A model generated the notes under the pieces. It searched no databases. It was not told the origin of the DNA and saw nothing but the letters and a program-made list of their open reading frames with translations. From the NCBI RefSeq assembly GCF_020866905.1, contig NZ_JAIVCC010000017.1:254966-318965 (forward strand): a stretch of DNA of 64,000 nt, in the 5' to 3' direction. Within the stretch, counting starts at the first letter, position 1, and each line of letters opens with the position of its first letter. This stretch comes from Salinimicrobium sediminilitoris (GTDB lineage: Bacteria; Bacteroidota; Bacteroidia; Flavobacteriales; Flavobacteriaceae). The position numbers and the translations under genes were made by a program. Of this stretch, positions 52,121 through 62,010 are shown piece by piece.

Positions 52121-53023
52121 TTGAGTACAATTCTTCGTCTTAACAATCTCACAAAAAGATTTGGTCCCGTTACTGCGGTCAAGGATCTTTCATTCACCAT
52201 TGAAAAAGGAAATGTTTACGGCATTCTTGGTCCAAACGGAAGTGGAAAATCTACTACCCTTGGAATCGTTTTAAACGTGGTGAATAAAACCAGCGGCGAC
52301 TTCCAGTGGTTTGATGGTACGCAAAGCACCCACCAGGCCCTTAAGAAGGTAGGAGCTATAATTGAGCGTCCTAATTTCTATCCTTACATGACGGCTGCCC
52401 AAAACCTGAAGCTGGTATGTAAGATAAAAAATGTAGCTCCCAATAACATCGATGAAAAACTGGAGTTAGTCGGACTGTTGGACAGAAAGAATAGCAAATT
52501 CCGTACTTTTTCCCTGGGTATGAAGCAACGGCTCGCCATTGCCTCTGCTCTACTTAATGATCCCGAAATTTTAATTCTGGATGAACCTACCAACGGACTC
52601 GACCCGCAGGGAATACACCAAATAAGGGAGATCATAACCAGGATTGCCTCTACAGGCACTACCATTTTACTTGCCTCTCACTTGCTGGACGAGGTAGAAA
52701 AAGTTTGTACTCACGTAGTGATCATTCGCAAAGGCGAGAAATTGTACAGCGGACCTGTAGACCAAATGAACGCAAGTTTCGGCTTTTTTGAACTGAAGGC
52801 ATCCAATGAAGAGAAACTACTGGCACTTCTTGATTCCCATCCCGCATTTGGGAAGGTGGTCCAAAAAGGGGAACTTATCACTGCTTTCCTGGAAGAACCT
52901 CTAGAACCGGAAGCTCTCAACACCTACCTTTTTGAAAACGGATTAATCCTTTCTCAACTCGTAAAACGTAAGGAAAGCCTCGAAGAACAATTCCTAATGT
53001 TAACTAACCAAATTTCTGCCTAA
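52121..53023 (+). CDS. ABC transporter ATP-binding protein
   Basis: 300 residues from TTG 52121. Walker A GPNGSGKST (~38-46), signature FSLGMKQRLAIA (a variant of LSGGQ), Walker B ILILDEPTNGLDP and the H-loop LLASHLLDE are intact. The C-terminal ~80 residues form the extension common to ABC-2 exporters such as those for antibiotics or lipids. It is coupled to the permease by TAATG overlap. Substrate unknown. Confidence 0.93.
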   Translation: MSTILRLNNLTKRFGPVTAVKDLSFTIEKGNVYGILGPNGSGKSTTLGIVLNVVNKTSGDFQWFDGTQSTHQALKKVGAIIERPNFYPYMTAAQNLKLVCKIKNVAPNNIDEKLELVGLLDRKNSKFRTFSLGMKQRLAIASALLNDPEILILDEPTNGLDPQGIHQIREIITRIASTGTTILLASHLLDEVEKVCTHVVIIRKGEKLYSGPVDQMNASFGFFELKASNEEKLLALLDSHPAFGKVVQKGELITAFLEEPLEPEALNTYLFENGLILSQLVKRKESLEEQFLMLTNQISA

Positions 53024-53859
53024 TGCTACGATTACTTAACATAGAATATCACAAACTACGCTATAGTAAATCTTCGAGGGTTTTGGTTACTACCTACTTT
53101 ATCCTCATTACTTTTATTGCGCTCATAGCATCTATAGAATTTAATTTTGGTAATGTAAATTTCAGGCTGGCAGACCAGGGGATATTTAATTTTCCTTACA
53201 TATGGCATTTCAACAGCTATATTGCTGCTACTCTAAAGTTATTCCTGGCCATTGTAATCGTTTCCATGATGTCCAACGAATACAGTAACCGTACAATAAA
53301 GCAAAACCTTATTGATGGCTTAAGTAAAAAGGAGTTCATCCTTTCAAAATTCCTTACTGTTGTTTCTTTCGCACTGTTATCGACACTTTTCCTGTTCATA
53401 GTTTCTTTGATACTTGGACTGTCTTTTTCAGATTATACAGAGATGAACATCATCTTTTCTGATATGGAATACCTGCTGGCCTATTTTATTAAGCTAACAG
53501 GGTTCTTTGCTTTTTGTATGTTCCTGGGAATTTTCGTGAAAAGATCGGCTTTTGCGCTGGGCTTCCTGTTCATTTGGTGGATCCTTGAGAGCATCTTAAG
53601 GGGAGTTATGGAGTATAAGATCTTCAGGGATTCTAATATTGCCGAAAATATTGCACAATTTTTTCCACTAGAATCTATGGCTTTGCTTGTCAAGGAGCCT
53701 TTTACGAGACTTAACGCGGTACAATCGGCAGCCACTCAATTGGGATCAGAGATCACGAAGGATTATTCAATTCACTGGTACCAACTTCTTATTGTGATCC
53801 TGTGGATATGTATCTTCGTTTACCTCTCTTATTTACTGCTGAAGAAGAGGGATCTTTAA
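53023..53859 (+). CDS. ABC-2 type permease
   Basis: 278 residues with six membrane helices (~22-40, 62-85, 105-130, 148-170, 175-195, 248-270). 'VSMMSNEYSNRTIKQNLIDGLSKKEFILSKFL' is the usual cytoplasmic loop of ABC-2 permeases. The ATG overlaps the ATPase stop codon. Forms an export complex with 52121-53023. Confidence 0.9.
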   Translation: MLRLLNIEYHKLRYSKSSRVLVTTYFILITFIALIASIEFNFGNVNFRLADQGIFNFPYIWHFNSYIAATLKLFLAIVIVSMMSNEYSNRTIKQNLIDGLSKKEFILSKFLTVVSFALLSTLFLFIVSLILGLSFSDYTEMNIIFSDMEYLLAYFIKLTGFFAFCMFLGIFVKRSAFALGFLFIWWILESILRGVMEYKIFRDSNIAENIAQFFPLESMALLVKEPFTRLNAVQSAATQLGSEITKDYSIHWYQLLIVILWICIFVYLSYLLLKKRDL

Positions 53860-53895
53860 CCGGCCTGATATTAAACTTCTTAGGAGCAGGCAATA

Positions 53896-53927
53896 TTTGT
53901 TGGTAGCTTTAAAATTGGTTATTTTTG
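53896..53927 (+). promoter_or_regulatory. Promoter of uvrB
   Basis: TTTG (53896-53899), 20-base spacer, TATTTTTG (53920-53927), a close match to the TTTG/TAnnTTTG consensus of Bacteroidota, 19 bases before ATG 53947. Confidence 0.7.
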
Positions 53928-53946
53928 CAAGTCAGCAAAAAATCCT

Positions 53947-55950
53947 ATGAAATTTAAAGTAAAGTCAGATTTTAAGCCCACGGGAGATCAGCCGCAGGCT
54001 ATAAAGCAACTGGTTAGCGGAATTGAAAACAAGGAACGATACCAAACACTTCTGGGAGTAACGGGATCTGGAAAAACCTTTACTGTCGCGAATGTGATCG
54101 AAGAGGTGCAAAAACCTACTCTTGTACTTGCACATAACAAGACTCTGGCCGCCCAGCTTTATTCTGAATTTAAGCAGTTCTTCCCGGATAATGCGGTAGA
54201 ATATTTCGTAAGTTACTACGACTACTATCAGCCGGAAGCTTTTATACCCTCCTCGGGAACTTATATTGAAAAGGATCTTTCGATAAACGAAGAAATTGAG
54301 AAAATGCGTCTCAGCACCACCTCTTCCCTCCTCTCCGGAAGAAGGGATGTTATTGTGGTGGCTTCGGTTTCCTGTCTTTACGGTATTGGAAATCCGGTGG
54401 AGTTCAAGAAGAACGTCGTCTCGATCGAAAAGGATATGGTGATCTCCCGGACTCAGCTACTCCATAAGCTGGTGCAAAGTCTTTATTCAAGGACCGAAGC
54501 TGAATTCAATCACGGAAACTTCCGAATTAAGGGAGATACTGTGGATGTTTACCCAAGTTATGCAGATAATGCCTTCAGAATTCACTTTTTTGGAGATGAG
54601 ATAGAAGAGATTGAAGCCTTTGACCCGGCTACAAACGAGGTTATAGAGAAATATGAACGTCTTAATATCTATCCTGCGAACATGTTCGTGACTTCGCCCG
54701 ATGTACTCCAGGGAGCTATACGGCAGATCCAGGATGATTTGGTAAAACAAGTAGATTACTTCCAGGACATAGGAAAACATTTAGAGGCAAAACGTCTTGA
54801 CGAGCGCACCAATTTCGATCTTGAAATGATAAGGGAATTGGGCTACTGTTCCGGAATTGAGAACTACTCGAGATACCTGGATGGCCGTCTTCCGGGCACA
54901 AGACCTTTCTGTTTACTGGATTATTTCCCCGACGATTTCCTTATGGTAGTGGATGAAAGTCACGTTACCATCCCGCAAGTACATGCAATGTACGGTGGGG
55001 ACAGATCCAGAAAGGAAACTTTAGTAGATTACGGCTTCCGGCTTCCGGCAGCAATGGATAACCGTCCGCTTAAATTTGAAGAGTTTGAAATACTTCAGAA
55101 TCAGGTGATTTACGTAAGTGCTACTCCGGCAGATTATGAACTTCAGAAGACAGAGGGAATGTATATTGAACAGGTAATTAGACCTACCGGTTTACTGGAT
55201 CCTGTAATTGAAGTGCGACCGAGTCTCAACCAGATAGACGATCTCATTGAGGAAATGCAGGTGAGGATCGACAAAGACCAGAGGATTTTAGTTACGACCC
55301 TAACAAAACGAATGGCCGAAGAGCTAACGAAATACCTTACCAGAATTGATATTCGCTGTCGCTACATACATAGCGATGTCGATACATTAGAGCGGGTGGA
55401 AATCATGCAGGACCTTCGAAAAGGGCTTTTTGACGTGCTGGTTGGAGTAAACTTGTTACGGGAAGGACTTGACCTTCCGGAAGTTTCCCTGGTGGCAATT
55501 CTCGATGCCGATAAAGAAGGATTTTTAAGGAGTAACCGCTCTCTTACGCAGACCATTGGCCGGGCTGCACGTCACCTGGAAGGAAAAGCAATCCTGTATG
55601 CGGATAAAATCACAGATAGTATGCAGAAGACTATCGACCAGACGGAGTACAGGCGTGAGAAACAGCTGAAGTACAACGAAGACAATAACATCACTCCCAC
55701 CGCACTTAAGAAATCTTTCGAGAATATGCTCGTGCGTAAAAAACCGGAGCCCTACGTATATGAGGTTGCCCCCGATCTTAAAGCCGCAGAGGCTGAAACA
55801 GAATTCTTTAGTAAACCACAACTTGAAAAAAGAATCAGGGAAAAAAGAAAGGCTATGGAGTCGGCGGCTAAAGAGCTGGATTTCATGACAGCGGCAAAAC
55901 TGCGTGATGAAATTAAGATGCTACAGGAAAAAGTACAGGAAACCTCCTAA
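53947..55950 (+). CDS. uvrB: Excinuclease ABC subunit B
   Basis: 667 residues, standard. Walker A GVTGSGKTF (~37-45), beta-hairpin 'YYDYYQPEAFIPSSGTYIEKD' (~93-113), 'LLSGRRDVIVVASVSCLYGIG', DESHV (helicase motif II) and the C-terminal UvrC-binding UVR motif ('LEKRIREKRKAMESAAKELDFMTAAKLRDEIKML'). It forms the damage-verifying complex in nucleotide excision repair. Confidence 0.98.
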   Translation: MKFKVKSDFKPTGDQPQAIKQLVSGIENKERYQTLLGVTGSGKTFTVANVIEEVQKPTLVLAHNKTLAAQLYSEFKQFFPDNAVEYFVSYYDYYQPEAFIPSSGTYIEKDLSINEEIEKMRLSTTSSLLSGRRDVIVVASVSCLYGIGNPVEFKKNVVSIEKDMVISRTQLLHKLVQSLYSRTEAEFNHGNFRIKGDTVDVYPSYADNAFRIHFFGDEIEEIEAFDPATNEVIEKYERLNIYPANMFVTSPDVLQGAIRQIQDDLVKQVDYFQDIGKHLEAKRLDERTNFDLEMIRELGYCSGIENYSRYLDGRLPGTRPFCLLDYFPDDFLMVVDESHVTIPQVHAMYGGDRSRKETLVDYGFRLPAAMDNRPLKFEEFEILQNQVIYVSATPADYELQKTEGMYIEQVIRPTGLLDPVIEVRPSLNQIDDLIEEMQVRIDKDQRILVTTLTKRMAEELTKYLTRIDIRCRYIHSDVDTLERVEIMQDLRKGLFDVLVGVNLLREGLDLPEVSLVAILDADKEGFLRSNRSLTQTIGRAARHLEGKAILYADKITDSMQKTIDQTEYRREKQLKYNEDNNITPTALKKSFENMLVRKKPEPYVYEVAPDLKAAEAETEFFSKPQLEKRIREKRKAMESAAKELDFMTAAKLRDEIKMLQEKVQETS

Positions 55951-56041
55951 AGTGTTAAAATATTTATAGAGTGCTGTAAAACAGGAAGATATTTGAGTAT
56001 ATTGATTTTTATTGGTGTCTCCCCAAGAAAAAAATACACTC

Positions 56042-57253
56042 GTGTACAAACTTCTGTTATTGGGGATCTCACTCCTCTTAATTTCTTTTAAAACAAATGC
56101 GCAGGTAGGGATCAATACCCATGATCCAAAAGCCCAACTGGATATAAGCATTGAAGATCCGGCTTCCCCGGAAAATACAGATGGCATTCTTATCCCCCGA
56201 ATGTCAAATTTCCCAGCCACTAATCCCACGGAGGCTCAACACGGGATGCTGATCTTCCTTACCACTCAAAAAATGGAATTCCCAACAGGATTTTACTGGT
56301 GGAATTCCTCCTCGGTAGCCTGGGAAAGTGTGGGAAGAAAAGCTTCATCAGATTTTTATAAAATTGGAACAACCTCTCCCTCCACAAGTCCCGAAGAAGC
56401 GGTATTTAGAAAAGGCAATGTCAGCATTGGCGGGTCTTCACAAAACGTTAAGCTGAAGGTAATAATTGATGACAAGGAAGATCATTTAATTCGTACCGGC
56501 CTTGAGGTCGAGAACGCAAGTTCGACAGCAAAAAATGTCACTTACGGCATTGTAACCAATAATAATACTGCAACAGCCGATAAAAAATATGGAATAAAGA
56601 GCTCTGTTAGTGCTAACGGAATCGGGATCCATTACGGCATTTTCAATGAGGTGAATCAGAATACAAATGAAGAGATCTACGGGATCTATAATGATGTAGG
56701 TAAGACATTCGGATCCACGAAAAACCACTATGGAATCTACAACGAAATTGGAACAGTACAGGGGAATGGCTTTGTCTACGGCATATACAGCACGGCTTAT
56801 GGGAATGATCCAAAAAAGGTATATGCAGGCTACTTTTCGGGAAGAGTAGGAATAGGAACAACAGGAAATGATTACGTGTTGCCGGATACACGAGGTTCTC
56901 AGGACCAGGTTTTAATGACAGATGCAAGTGGCATTGTGAGCTGGAAATATCCAAACTCAGGCACCTATTCCTCAACTGCCTCTAATACCGGAGCTTTTCT
57001 AATTCCCGATGAAACTTATTCCCTTCGCATTAATAACCAGGTGAGCAGCGTTGTAATTCCCGATGCCGCTATTAATAAAGGCCGACTGATATACCTGATC
57101 AACTGGCCCGGCAATTCAAAAAAGATTCTGGATTTTATAGGCAGTAACGACCTGTTTGATATTACCACAAATTCAACAGTGACTAGTATTGATCCGGGAA
57201 CAAAGTACCTCATTCAGAGTGCCGGCAACCGGTGGATCCTTTTGGATAAATAG
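56042..57253 (+). CDS. Secreted repeat protein with 'VGINT...' N-terminus
   Basis: 403 residues from GTG 56042; the frame could also begin at 56012 or 56015. The N-terminus is a signal peptide (VYKLLLLGISLLLISFKTNAQ). The mature start VGINTHDPKAQLDIS is typical of Bacteroidota secreted proteins. Residues ~155-275 hold five or more imperfect copies of YGI(Y/F)N/V-type units (YGIVTNNN, YGIKSSV, YGIFNEV, YGIYNDV, YGIYNEI, YGIYSTA), likely a beta-helix or fibre. The end lacks an obvious type-IX sorting domain. No known function; structural or adhesive role is a guess. Confidence 0.72.
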   Translation: MYKLLLLGISLLLISFKTNAQVGINTHDPKAQLDISIEDPASPENTDGILIPRMSNFPATNPTEAQHGMLIFLTTQKMEFPTGFYWWNSSSVAWESVGRKASSDFYKIGTTSPSTSPEEAVFRKGNVSIGGSSQNVKLKVIIDDKEDHLIRTGLEVENASSTAKNVTYGIVTNNNTATADKKYGIKSSVSANGIGIHYGIFNEVNQNTNEEIYGIYNDVGKTFGSTKNHYGIYNEIGTVQGNGFVYGIYSTAYGNDPKKVYAGYFSGRVGIGTTGNDYVLPDTRGSQDQVLMTDASGIVSWKYPNSGTYSSTASNTGAFLIPDETYSLRINNQVSSVVIPDAAINKGRLIYLINWPGNSKKILDFIGSNDLFDITTNSTVTSIDPGTKYLIQSAGNRWILLDK

Positions 57254-57269
57254 ATTAAAGAAAAGGATT

Positions 57270-57826
57270 GGGCTAAAGCCCTAATGACATTTTAATTCTA
57301 AATCCTCCGGATAAATCCGGAGGCAATTCATGGATAGACCAGGATTTCTTGTGAATGGATGAGAGCCTGTAGACATGAATTACCTCCCCTACAAAAAGAG
57401 GCATAAAAATTTCTCTTCAATAGCCTTTAAACAAAAAAAGGACACCAAGAAATGGCATTTTTGAGAGGTGTGGGGCTAAAGCCCTTTTTGGTACAGGATC
57501 CCCTTACCTTCAGATAAATCCGGAGGAAATCATGGACAAACCAGGAGTTCTTGCCATTTGATTAGAGAGCCTCTAGACATTAATTACCTCCGCCTTCAAT
57601 AAGACTTTTAACAAAAGAAAACTATCAAAAAATGGCATTTTTGAGAGATGTTTGGCTAAAGCCCTTTTTGATACAGATCCTCTTACCTTCGGATGAATCC
57701 GGAGGCAATTCATCTCTTTAAGCTCTATTTCTGATAAATCTTTAAAATGTTTAAAAGCCTAAAAGCTTGAATTACCTCCGCCTTCAGGCAGAGGCCCAAA
57801 GAAAAATCAATCCGGGGCTTTAGCCC
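57270..57826. repeat. Tandem intergenic hairpin repeats bounded by GGGCTAAAGCCC
   Basis: About 560 bp without genes. GGGCTAAAGCCC (57270-57281) and its reverse complement GGGCTTTAGCCC (57815-57826) bound three diverged units. Units two and three align with an offset of exactly 180 bp (AATGGCATTTTTGAGAG at 57451 and 57631; GGCTAAAGCCCTTTTTG at 57474 and 57654). Each unit has a CCTCCGG/CCGGAGG word (perfect hairpin at 57304-57323) and ends in GAATTACCTCC or ATTAATTACCTCC. Confidence 0.8.
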
Positions 57827-57856
57827 AATAAATCCCCTCATTTTTGAGACCTCAGC

Positions 57857-59953
57857 TTATGCGATCTCATTTATTTTATTAGCCTGTAGCTCTTTATTTG
57901 TTCTTTCTATACGAATTCTTACGTCTACTGCCGTCAGGTCTTGATCGGTCGCCATAAGAGGATTGAGGTCCAATTCTGCAATTTCAGGAACCATTACCAA
58001 CAAATTCGAGATCTTCACAATAGTTTCAGCAAACAATTCGATATTGATACCAGCCTGACCTCTAACCCCTTTTAAGATCGGTGCTGCTTTTAGATCTGTG
58101 ATCATTTTTAAAGCCTCTTCCTCTGAAACAGGAGTCATCGCAGCACTAATATCCTTTAAAACCTCAACAAAAATGCCTCCCAGCCCGCACAAAATCACAT
58201 GAGGATAATGTGTTTCTTTTTTTGCTCCTATAAACAATTCCATTCCCTTGATCATGGGCTGGACCATAACAGACGTTGCTCCTTCGATTTGCATTAATTT
58301 GTCAAAACCTTCAAATAGATCGGTGTCGTTTGAAACATTCAGGATAACTCCGCCGACATCAGATTTGTGCAAAGGTCCTTCAACTTTAAGAACTACCGGA
58401 TATTCAACTGAGTTTGAAATCTTATTTAGCTCTGCCTCATTCTTAGCCTGTTTTGGAGTGGCAAATTTCACTCCTGCAGTTTTCAACAAAGTAATTGCAG
58501 CTTCTGTGGGCATGTACCCGTCAGGTAGTGTATCGATTAACTTCCAGATTTTTGTAGAAAATTGTGGGTCAGGATTTTTGGTTTTTTTACGAACCGGTGT
58601 TTGATTATAAACTTTGGATAAGGCCTGTCCAAATAATACCTCATCATGGAATGCGATATTTCCTTTTTTAATAAATTCCCTGATCTCATTCTTCACATTC
58701 ACTACTGAAGGCAATACGGCGTAAATCGGCTTTTTAGAAGTGTTAATTTTTTCATCCAGTACTGCATATACATCATCCACAGCGGTTAAACCGGGACTCC
58801 CAAAGATCACAGTTATCGCATCAATTTGGGTCGAGTTTTCACAGTACTCAATAATGGCATCTAACTGCTCAGCGTTGCCTGTTGCTAAAAAATCAATTGG
58901 ATTAGACACGGAAGATCCATCAAATAATTTACTCAACAAGGCTTCGCTTGCTTTGCCTTCTAAATGAGGAATTTTGAGTCCGTTCTTTGCTAATACATCG
59001 GTTAGCATTACAGCCGGACCTCCGGCGTGGGTGACGATGGCCATATTCTTTCCTTCGGATTCTTTTTGCTGAAGTATTCCGGCAACAGTAATGAGTTCAT
59101 TCCTGCCGTAGCAACGGATAATTCCGGCTTTTTTAAATAGAGTATCTACAAAAACATCAGAATTGGCTATAGCTCCTGTATGTGAGGAAGCCGCCCTGTT
59201 TCCTTCCTCCGAACTTCCGGCCTTAATAGCCGCTATTTTACAGCCTTTACCTATAAGGGACGATGTATGTTTCAAAAACTTAAGCGGGTTCTTGATACTT
59301 TCAATGTAAAGCAGTTTTACTTTTGAACTGGTTCCCGTCTCAAAAGAGAGATCCAAATATTCCAGGATCTCCTCCACTCCTATTTGGGCACTGTTTCCAA
59401 CCGTATATAAGCTCGAAAATGTTAGCCCCATGCTCTTTGCTGCTTCGATAATAAAAACTGCTGTTGCACCGGAACCTGATATAAAGTCAACACCGTTCTC
59501 ATCCAGTTTTGGGATGGGCGTTGTAAAAACTCCTGTGTAATGTTTGTTTATTAATCCAATGTTGTTAGGACCTAATAAACTACCACCTGCCTTATCAATC
59601 AAGTCGACAATTTCCTTTTCCAGCTTAGCACCAGCTTCATCCATTTCACTAAATCCGGCAGAAAAAATGATAAAGCCTTTGGTATTTTTTTGTTGTGTAA
59701 GCACCTTCACGGCTTCAACAACAAATTTCGCCGGAATCGCCATTATGGCAAGATCTACTTTAGGAATGTCATTGATGTCTTTATAAGATTTCAACCCCTG
59801 TACAAGCTCCTGCTTAGGATTGACTACAAATAATTCTCCTTTGAATTGGTGATCAAGCAGGTTTTTTAAAACTCTGCCGCCGGGACTATGAATATTATCA
59901 GAACCTCCAACAACAACAATGCTTTTAGGATGAATTAATTTCGGGTTAAGCAT
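57857..59953 (-). CDS. ADP-forming acyl-CoA synthetase (acetate-CoA ligase family), alpha-beta fusion
   Basis: 698 residues from ATG 59953. Order: CoA-binding Rossmann domain ('PKSIVVVGGSDNIHSPGGRVLKNLL'), succinyl-CoA-ligase-like domain with 'SGSGATAVFIIEAA' and the catalytic-histidine segment 'AASSHTGAIANSDVFVDTLFKKAG', then a C-terminal ATP-grasp domain ('YPVVLKVEGPLHKSDVGGVILNV', 'MVQPMIKGMELFIGAKKE'). Such enzymes convert acyl-CoA + ADP + Pi to acid + CoA + ATP. Next to an aminotransferase and indolepyruvate oxidoreductase, aryl-acetyl-CoA or branched acyl-CoA is the likely substrate. Confidence 0.9.
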   Translation of the reverse strand: MLNPKLIHPKSIVVVGGSDNIHSPGGRVLKNLLDHQFKGELFVVNPKQELVQGLKSYKDINDIPKVDLAIMAIPAKFVVEAVKVLTQQKNTKGFIIFSAGFSEMDEAGAKLEKEIVDLIDKAGGSLLGPNNIGLINKHYTGVFTTPIPKLDENGVDFISGSGATAVFIIEAAKSMGLTFSSLYTVGNSAQIGVEEILEYLDLSFETGTSSKVKLLYIESIKNPLKFLKHTSSLIGKGCKIAAIKAGSSEEGNRAASSHTGAIANSDVFVDTLFKKAGIIRCYGRNELITVAGILQQKESEGKNMAIVTHAGGPAVMLTDVLAKNGLKIPHLEGKASEALLSKLFDGSSVSNPIDFLATGNAEQLDAIIEYCENSTQIDAITVIFGSPGLTAVDDVYAVLDEKINTSKKPIYAVLPSVVNVKNEIREFIKKGNIAFHDEVLFGQALSKVYNQTPVRKKTKNPDPQFSTKIWKLIDTLPDGYMPTEAAITLLKTAGVKFATPKQAKNEAELNKISNSVEYPVVLKVEGPLHKSDVGGVILNVSNDTDLFEGFDKLMQIEGATSVMVQPMIKGMELFIGAKKETHYPHVILCGLGGIFVEVLKDISAAMTPVSEEEALKMITDLKAAPILKGVRGQAGINIELFAETIVKISNLLVMVPEIAELDLNPLMATDQDLTAVDVRIRIERTNKELQANKINEIA

Positions 59954-60076
59954 ATAAAACAAAGAATTAAATAATAGTAAAGAAAGAGAATTGAAATAGG
60001 ATTTTAACTGATATTCATCAGCATCTGTTTGATTAGATATTAGTTAATTTGATAGAACAGTCAAATCTTTTAGGCT

Positions 60077-61294
60077 ATGTATGCATTTTCGAAAGCAGTC
60101 AATTCCATGCATTCAGAGGACGTTAAACAATTGATGAAACAGGCTTCCGGCAAAAACCTGATCTCCTTTGCAGGTGGTATGCCCAACAATGATCTTTTTC
60201 CGGTAAAACAAATTGATGAGATCTATAATTCTTTACCTGAAGATGTCAAAAAGTTGTGTTTTCAATACGGTCCCACCTCCGGTTATCCTCCTCTGGTCAA
60301 GTCCCTGGAGAGCTATTTGAAAAATAAGGGATTGGCAGTTGATGATAATAAAATTTTGATCACTACGGGTTCCCTGCAAGCGATATCTATTATTAGTCAG
60401 GAATTTGTCAATGAAGGTGATATCATACTCACAGAAAATCCATGTTTTGTAGGAGCTTTGACGGTTTTTGAAACTGTTGGAGCCGAAATACACAGTATAC
60501 CTATCGACAAGAACGGCATCAACATCGAAGCCTTAAAAAGTAAAATCCAATCCTTAGATCGGAAACCCAAGTTCTTATATGTAACGCCCAATTATCATAA
60601 TCCTGCCGGTATTATTTACACACCTGCAAGAAAAAGAGAACTCCTGGAAGTTTTATCGGGCACCGGAATAATCTTACTGGAAGATGATGCCTACAGTGAA
60701 CTTTACTTTAATGATGATGAAAAACACCTGACCAAACCCATGAAATCATTTGGTGTTAAGGATGTGGAAATTATTTACACAGGATCATTTTCCAAAATAT
60801 TGGGTCCGGGATTTAGATTAGGCTATATGTTGTCTTCTGAAGAGATCTTCGAAAAAGCAGAAACGGTTAAACAGGCTCTCGATGCCTGTACTTCCAGTTT
60901 TATGCAGATACTGGCGAATGAATTTTTAGCACAAAATAAACTGGAACCTTATTTGGCATTTTTGAGAAGTGAATATCTGGAACGCAAGAATTTGCTCCAA
61001 AAATATTTGAAAGCCTATATGCCCCAGGAAGTCACCTGGAATGAACCCAAAGGAGGATTTTACATGTGGCTGAAATTACCTTCTCATATTAAATCAACAG
61101 ACATATTTAAAGAAAGTGTTGCCAAAGGAGTAGTATTTGTAACCGGACGAACCTTTGATCCCGCCAGTCAAAAGGATGACAGGTTACGACTTTCTTTTTC
61201 AAATATGCCAAAGGAGCAAATTGAAAAAGGGGTCATTATCTTATCTGAAGCAATAAAAAAAGTGCTTCAGAATTCTAAAATGGAGATTTCCTAA
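60077..61294 (+). CDS. Class I/II PLP aminotransferase (AroJ/LysN/2-aminoadipate type)
   Basis: 405 residues. 'KNLISFAGGMPNNDLFPVKQIDEIY', 'QYGPTSGYPPLVKSLESYL', 'NYHNPAGIIYTPARKRELLEVL', 'ILLEDDAYSELYF' and the Schiff-base lysine in 'YTGSFSKILGPGFRLGYM' match the multi-substrate family that includes aromatic and 2-aminoadipate aminotransferases. Divergent from the acyl-CoA synthetase gene and convergent with iorB. It probably forms the 2-oxo acid used by IorAB. Confidence 0.9.
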   Translation: MYAFSKAVNSMHSEDVKQLMKQASGKNLISFAGGMPNNDLFPVKQIDEIYNSLPEDVKKLCFQYGPTSGYPPLVKSLESYLKNKGLAVDDNKILITTGSLQAISIISQEFVNEGDIILTENPCFVGALTVFETVGAEIHSIPIDKNGINIEALKSKIQSLDRKPKFLYVTPNYHNPAGIIYTPARKRELLEVLSGTGIILLEDDAYSELYFNDDEKHLTKPMKSFGVKDVEIIYTGSFSKILGPGFRLGYMLSSEEIFEKAETVKQALDACTSSFMQILANEFLAQNKLEPYLAFLRSEYLERKNLLQKYLKAYMPQEVTWNEPKGGFYMWLKLPSHIKSTDIFKESVAKGVVFVTGRTFDPASQKDDRLRLSFSNMPKEQIEKGVIILSEAIKKVLQNSKMEIS

Positions 61295-61316
61295 TTAGTT
61301 TTTTCGAGTTCTAAGC

Positions 61317-61363
61317 AAAAAAGTATCGGGAATAAAGACAGGTCTTACTCCCGATACTTTTTT
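61317..61363. terminator. Bidirectional terminator between aminotransferase and iorB genes
   Basis: A perfect 15-bp stem (61317-61331 with 61349-61363, AGTATCGGGA / TCCCGATACT plus A/T runs) topped by a smaller AAGAC/GTCTT hairpin. Confidence 0.93.
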
Positions 61364-61385
61364 ATAACAAACTATTGTGCCTGAT

Positions 61386-61982
61386 CTATAAATTAGCCAG
61401 ATTGGTGATTCCTTCAGCTACTTTTTTTCCTTCAGTAAAAGCTTCAAGGTTCAGCTTTATTATCTTTTCACTTTTATGTTGGAACAATTTCTTGATGGCT
61501 TCGATCATACTGTCTTCCGATAATGGAATTATAGCTGATGCTGCTCCCAATAAAACTATATTGGCCACTTTTGAATTACCAATGGCTTTAGCAATTTCTG
61601 TAGCGTTTATAATGACGTGATTCGGATGCTTCTTTATCTGGTCAAAAAGATCATTTTTGTCAGGATAATTGGAAGTATTAATAAAAGCTTCTGAGTCAGT
61701 AACCAGCCAGCCATCTTTCTTCAAAAAAGGCATATATCTCAATGCTTCCATGGGTTCTACCGATAAAATCAAATCAGCTTTTCCTTCAGGAATGAGATCA
61801 GAAAATATTTGCTTGTCGGATATCCTTACATGTGATTGCACGGCACCGCCACGTTGGCTCATTCCGTGAACTTCAGATTGTTTTATGAACAAGTTCTCGC
61901 TTAAAGCAGCCGTATCCAAAACCGCAGCAATCGTAAGGATCCCCTGTCCACCAACACCTGATAATATGATATTTGTTTTCAT
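61386..61982 (-). CDS. iorB: Indolepyruvate oxidoreductase subunit beta
   Basis: 198 residues, normal length. N-terminal 'NIILSGVGGQGILTIAAVLDTAAL' and 'EVHGMSQRGGAVQSHVRIS' are the gamma-domain signatures of 2-oxoacid:ferredoxin oxidoreductases. It pairs with IorA, 28 bp upstream on the same strand. The complex decarboxylates aryl pyruvates to aryl-acetyl-CoA with reduction of ferredoxin. Confidence 0.93.
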   Translation of the reverse strand: MKTNIILSGVGGQGILTIAAVLDTAALSENLFIKQSEVHGMSQRGGAVQSHVRISDKQIFSDLIPEGKADLILSVEPMEALRYMPFLKKDGWLVTDSEAFINTSNYPDKNDLFDQIKKHPNHVIINATEIAKAIGNSKVANIVLLGAASAIIPLSEDSMIEAIKKLFQHKSEKIIKLNLEAFTEGKKVAEGITNLANL

Positions 61983-62010
61983 TTGTTTATTTTTTGAAAG
62001 ATCAAGTACT

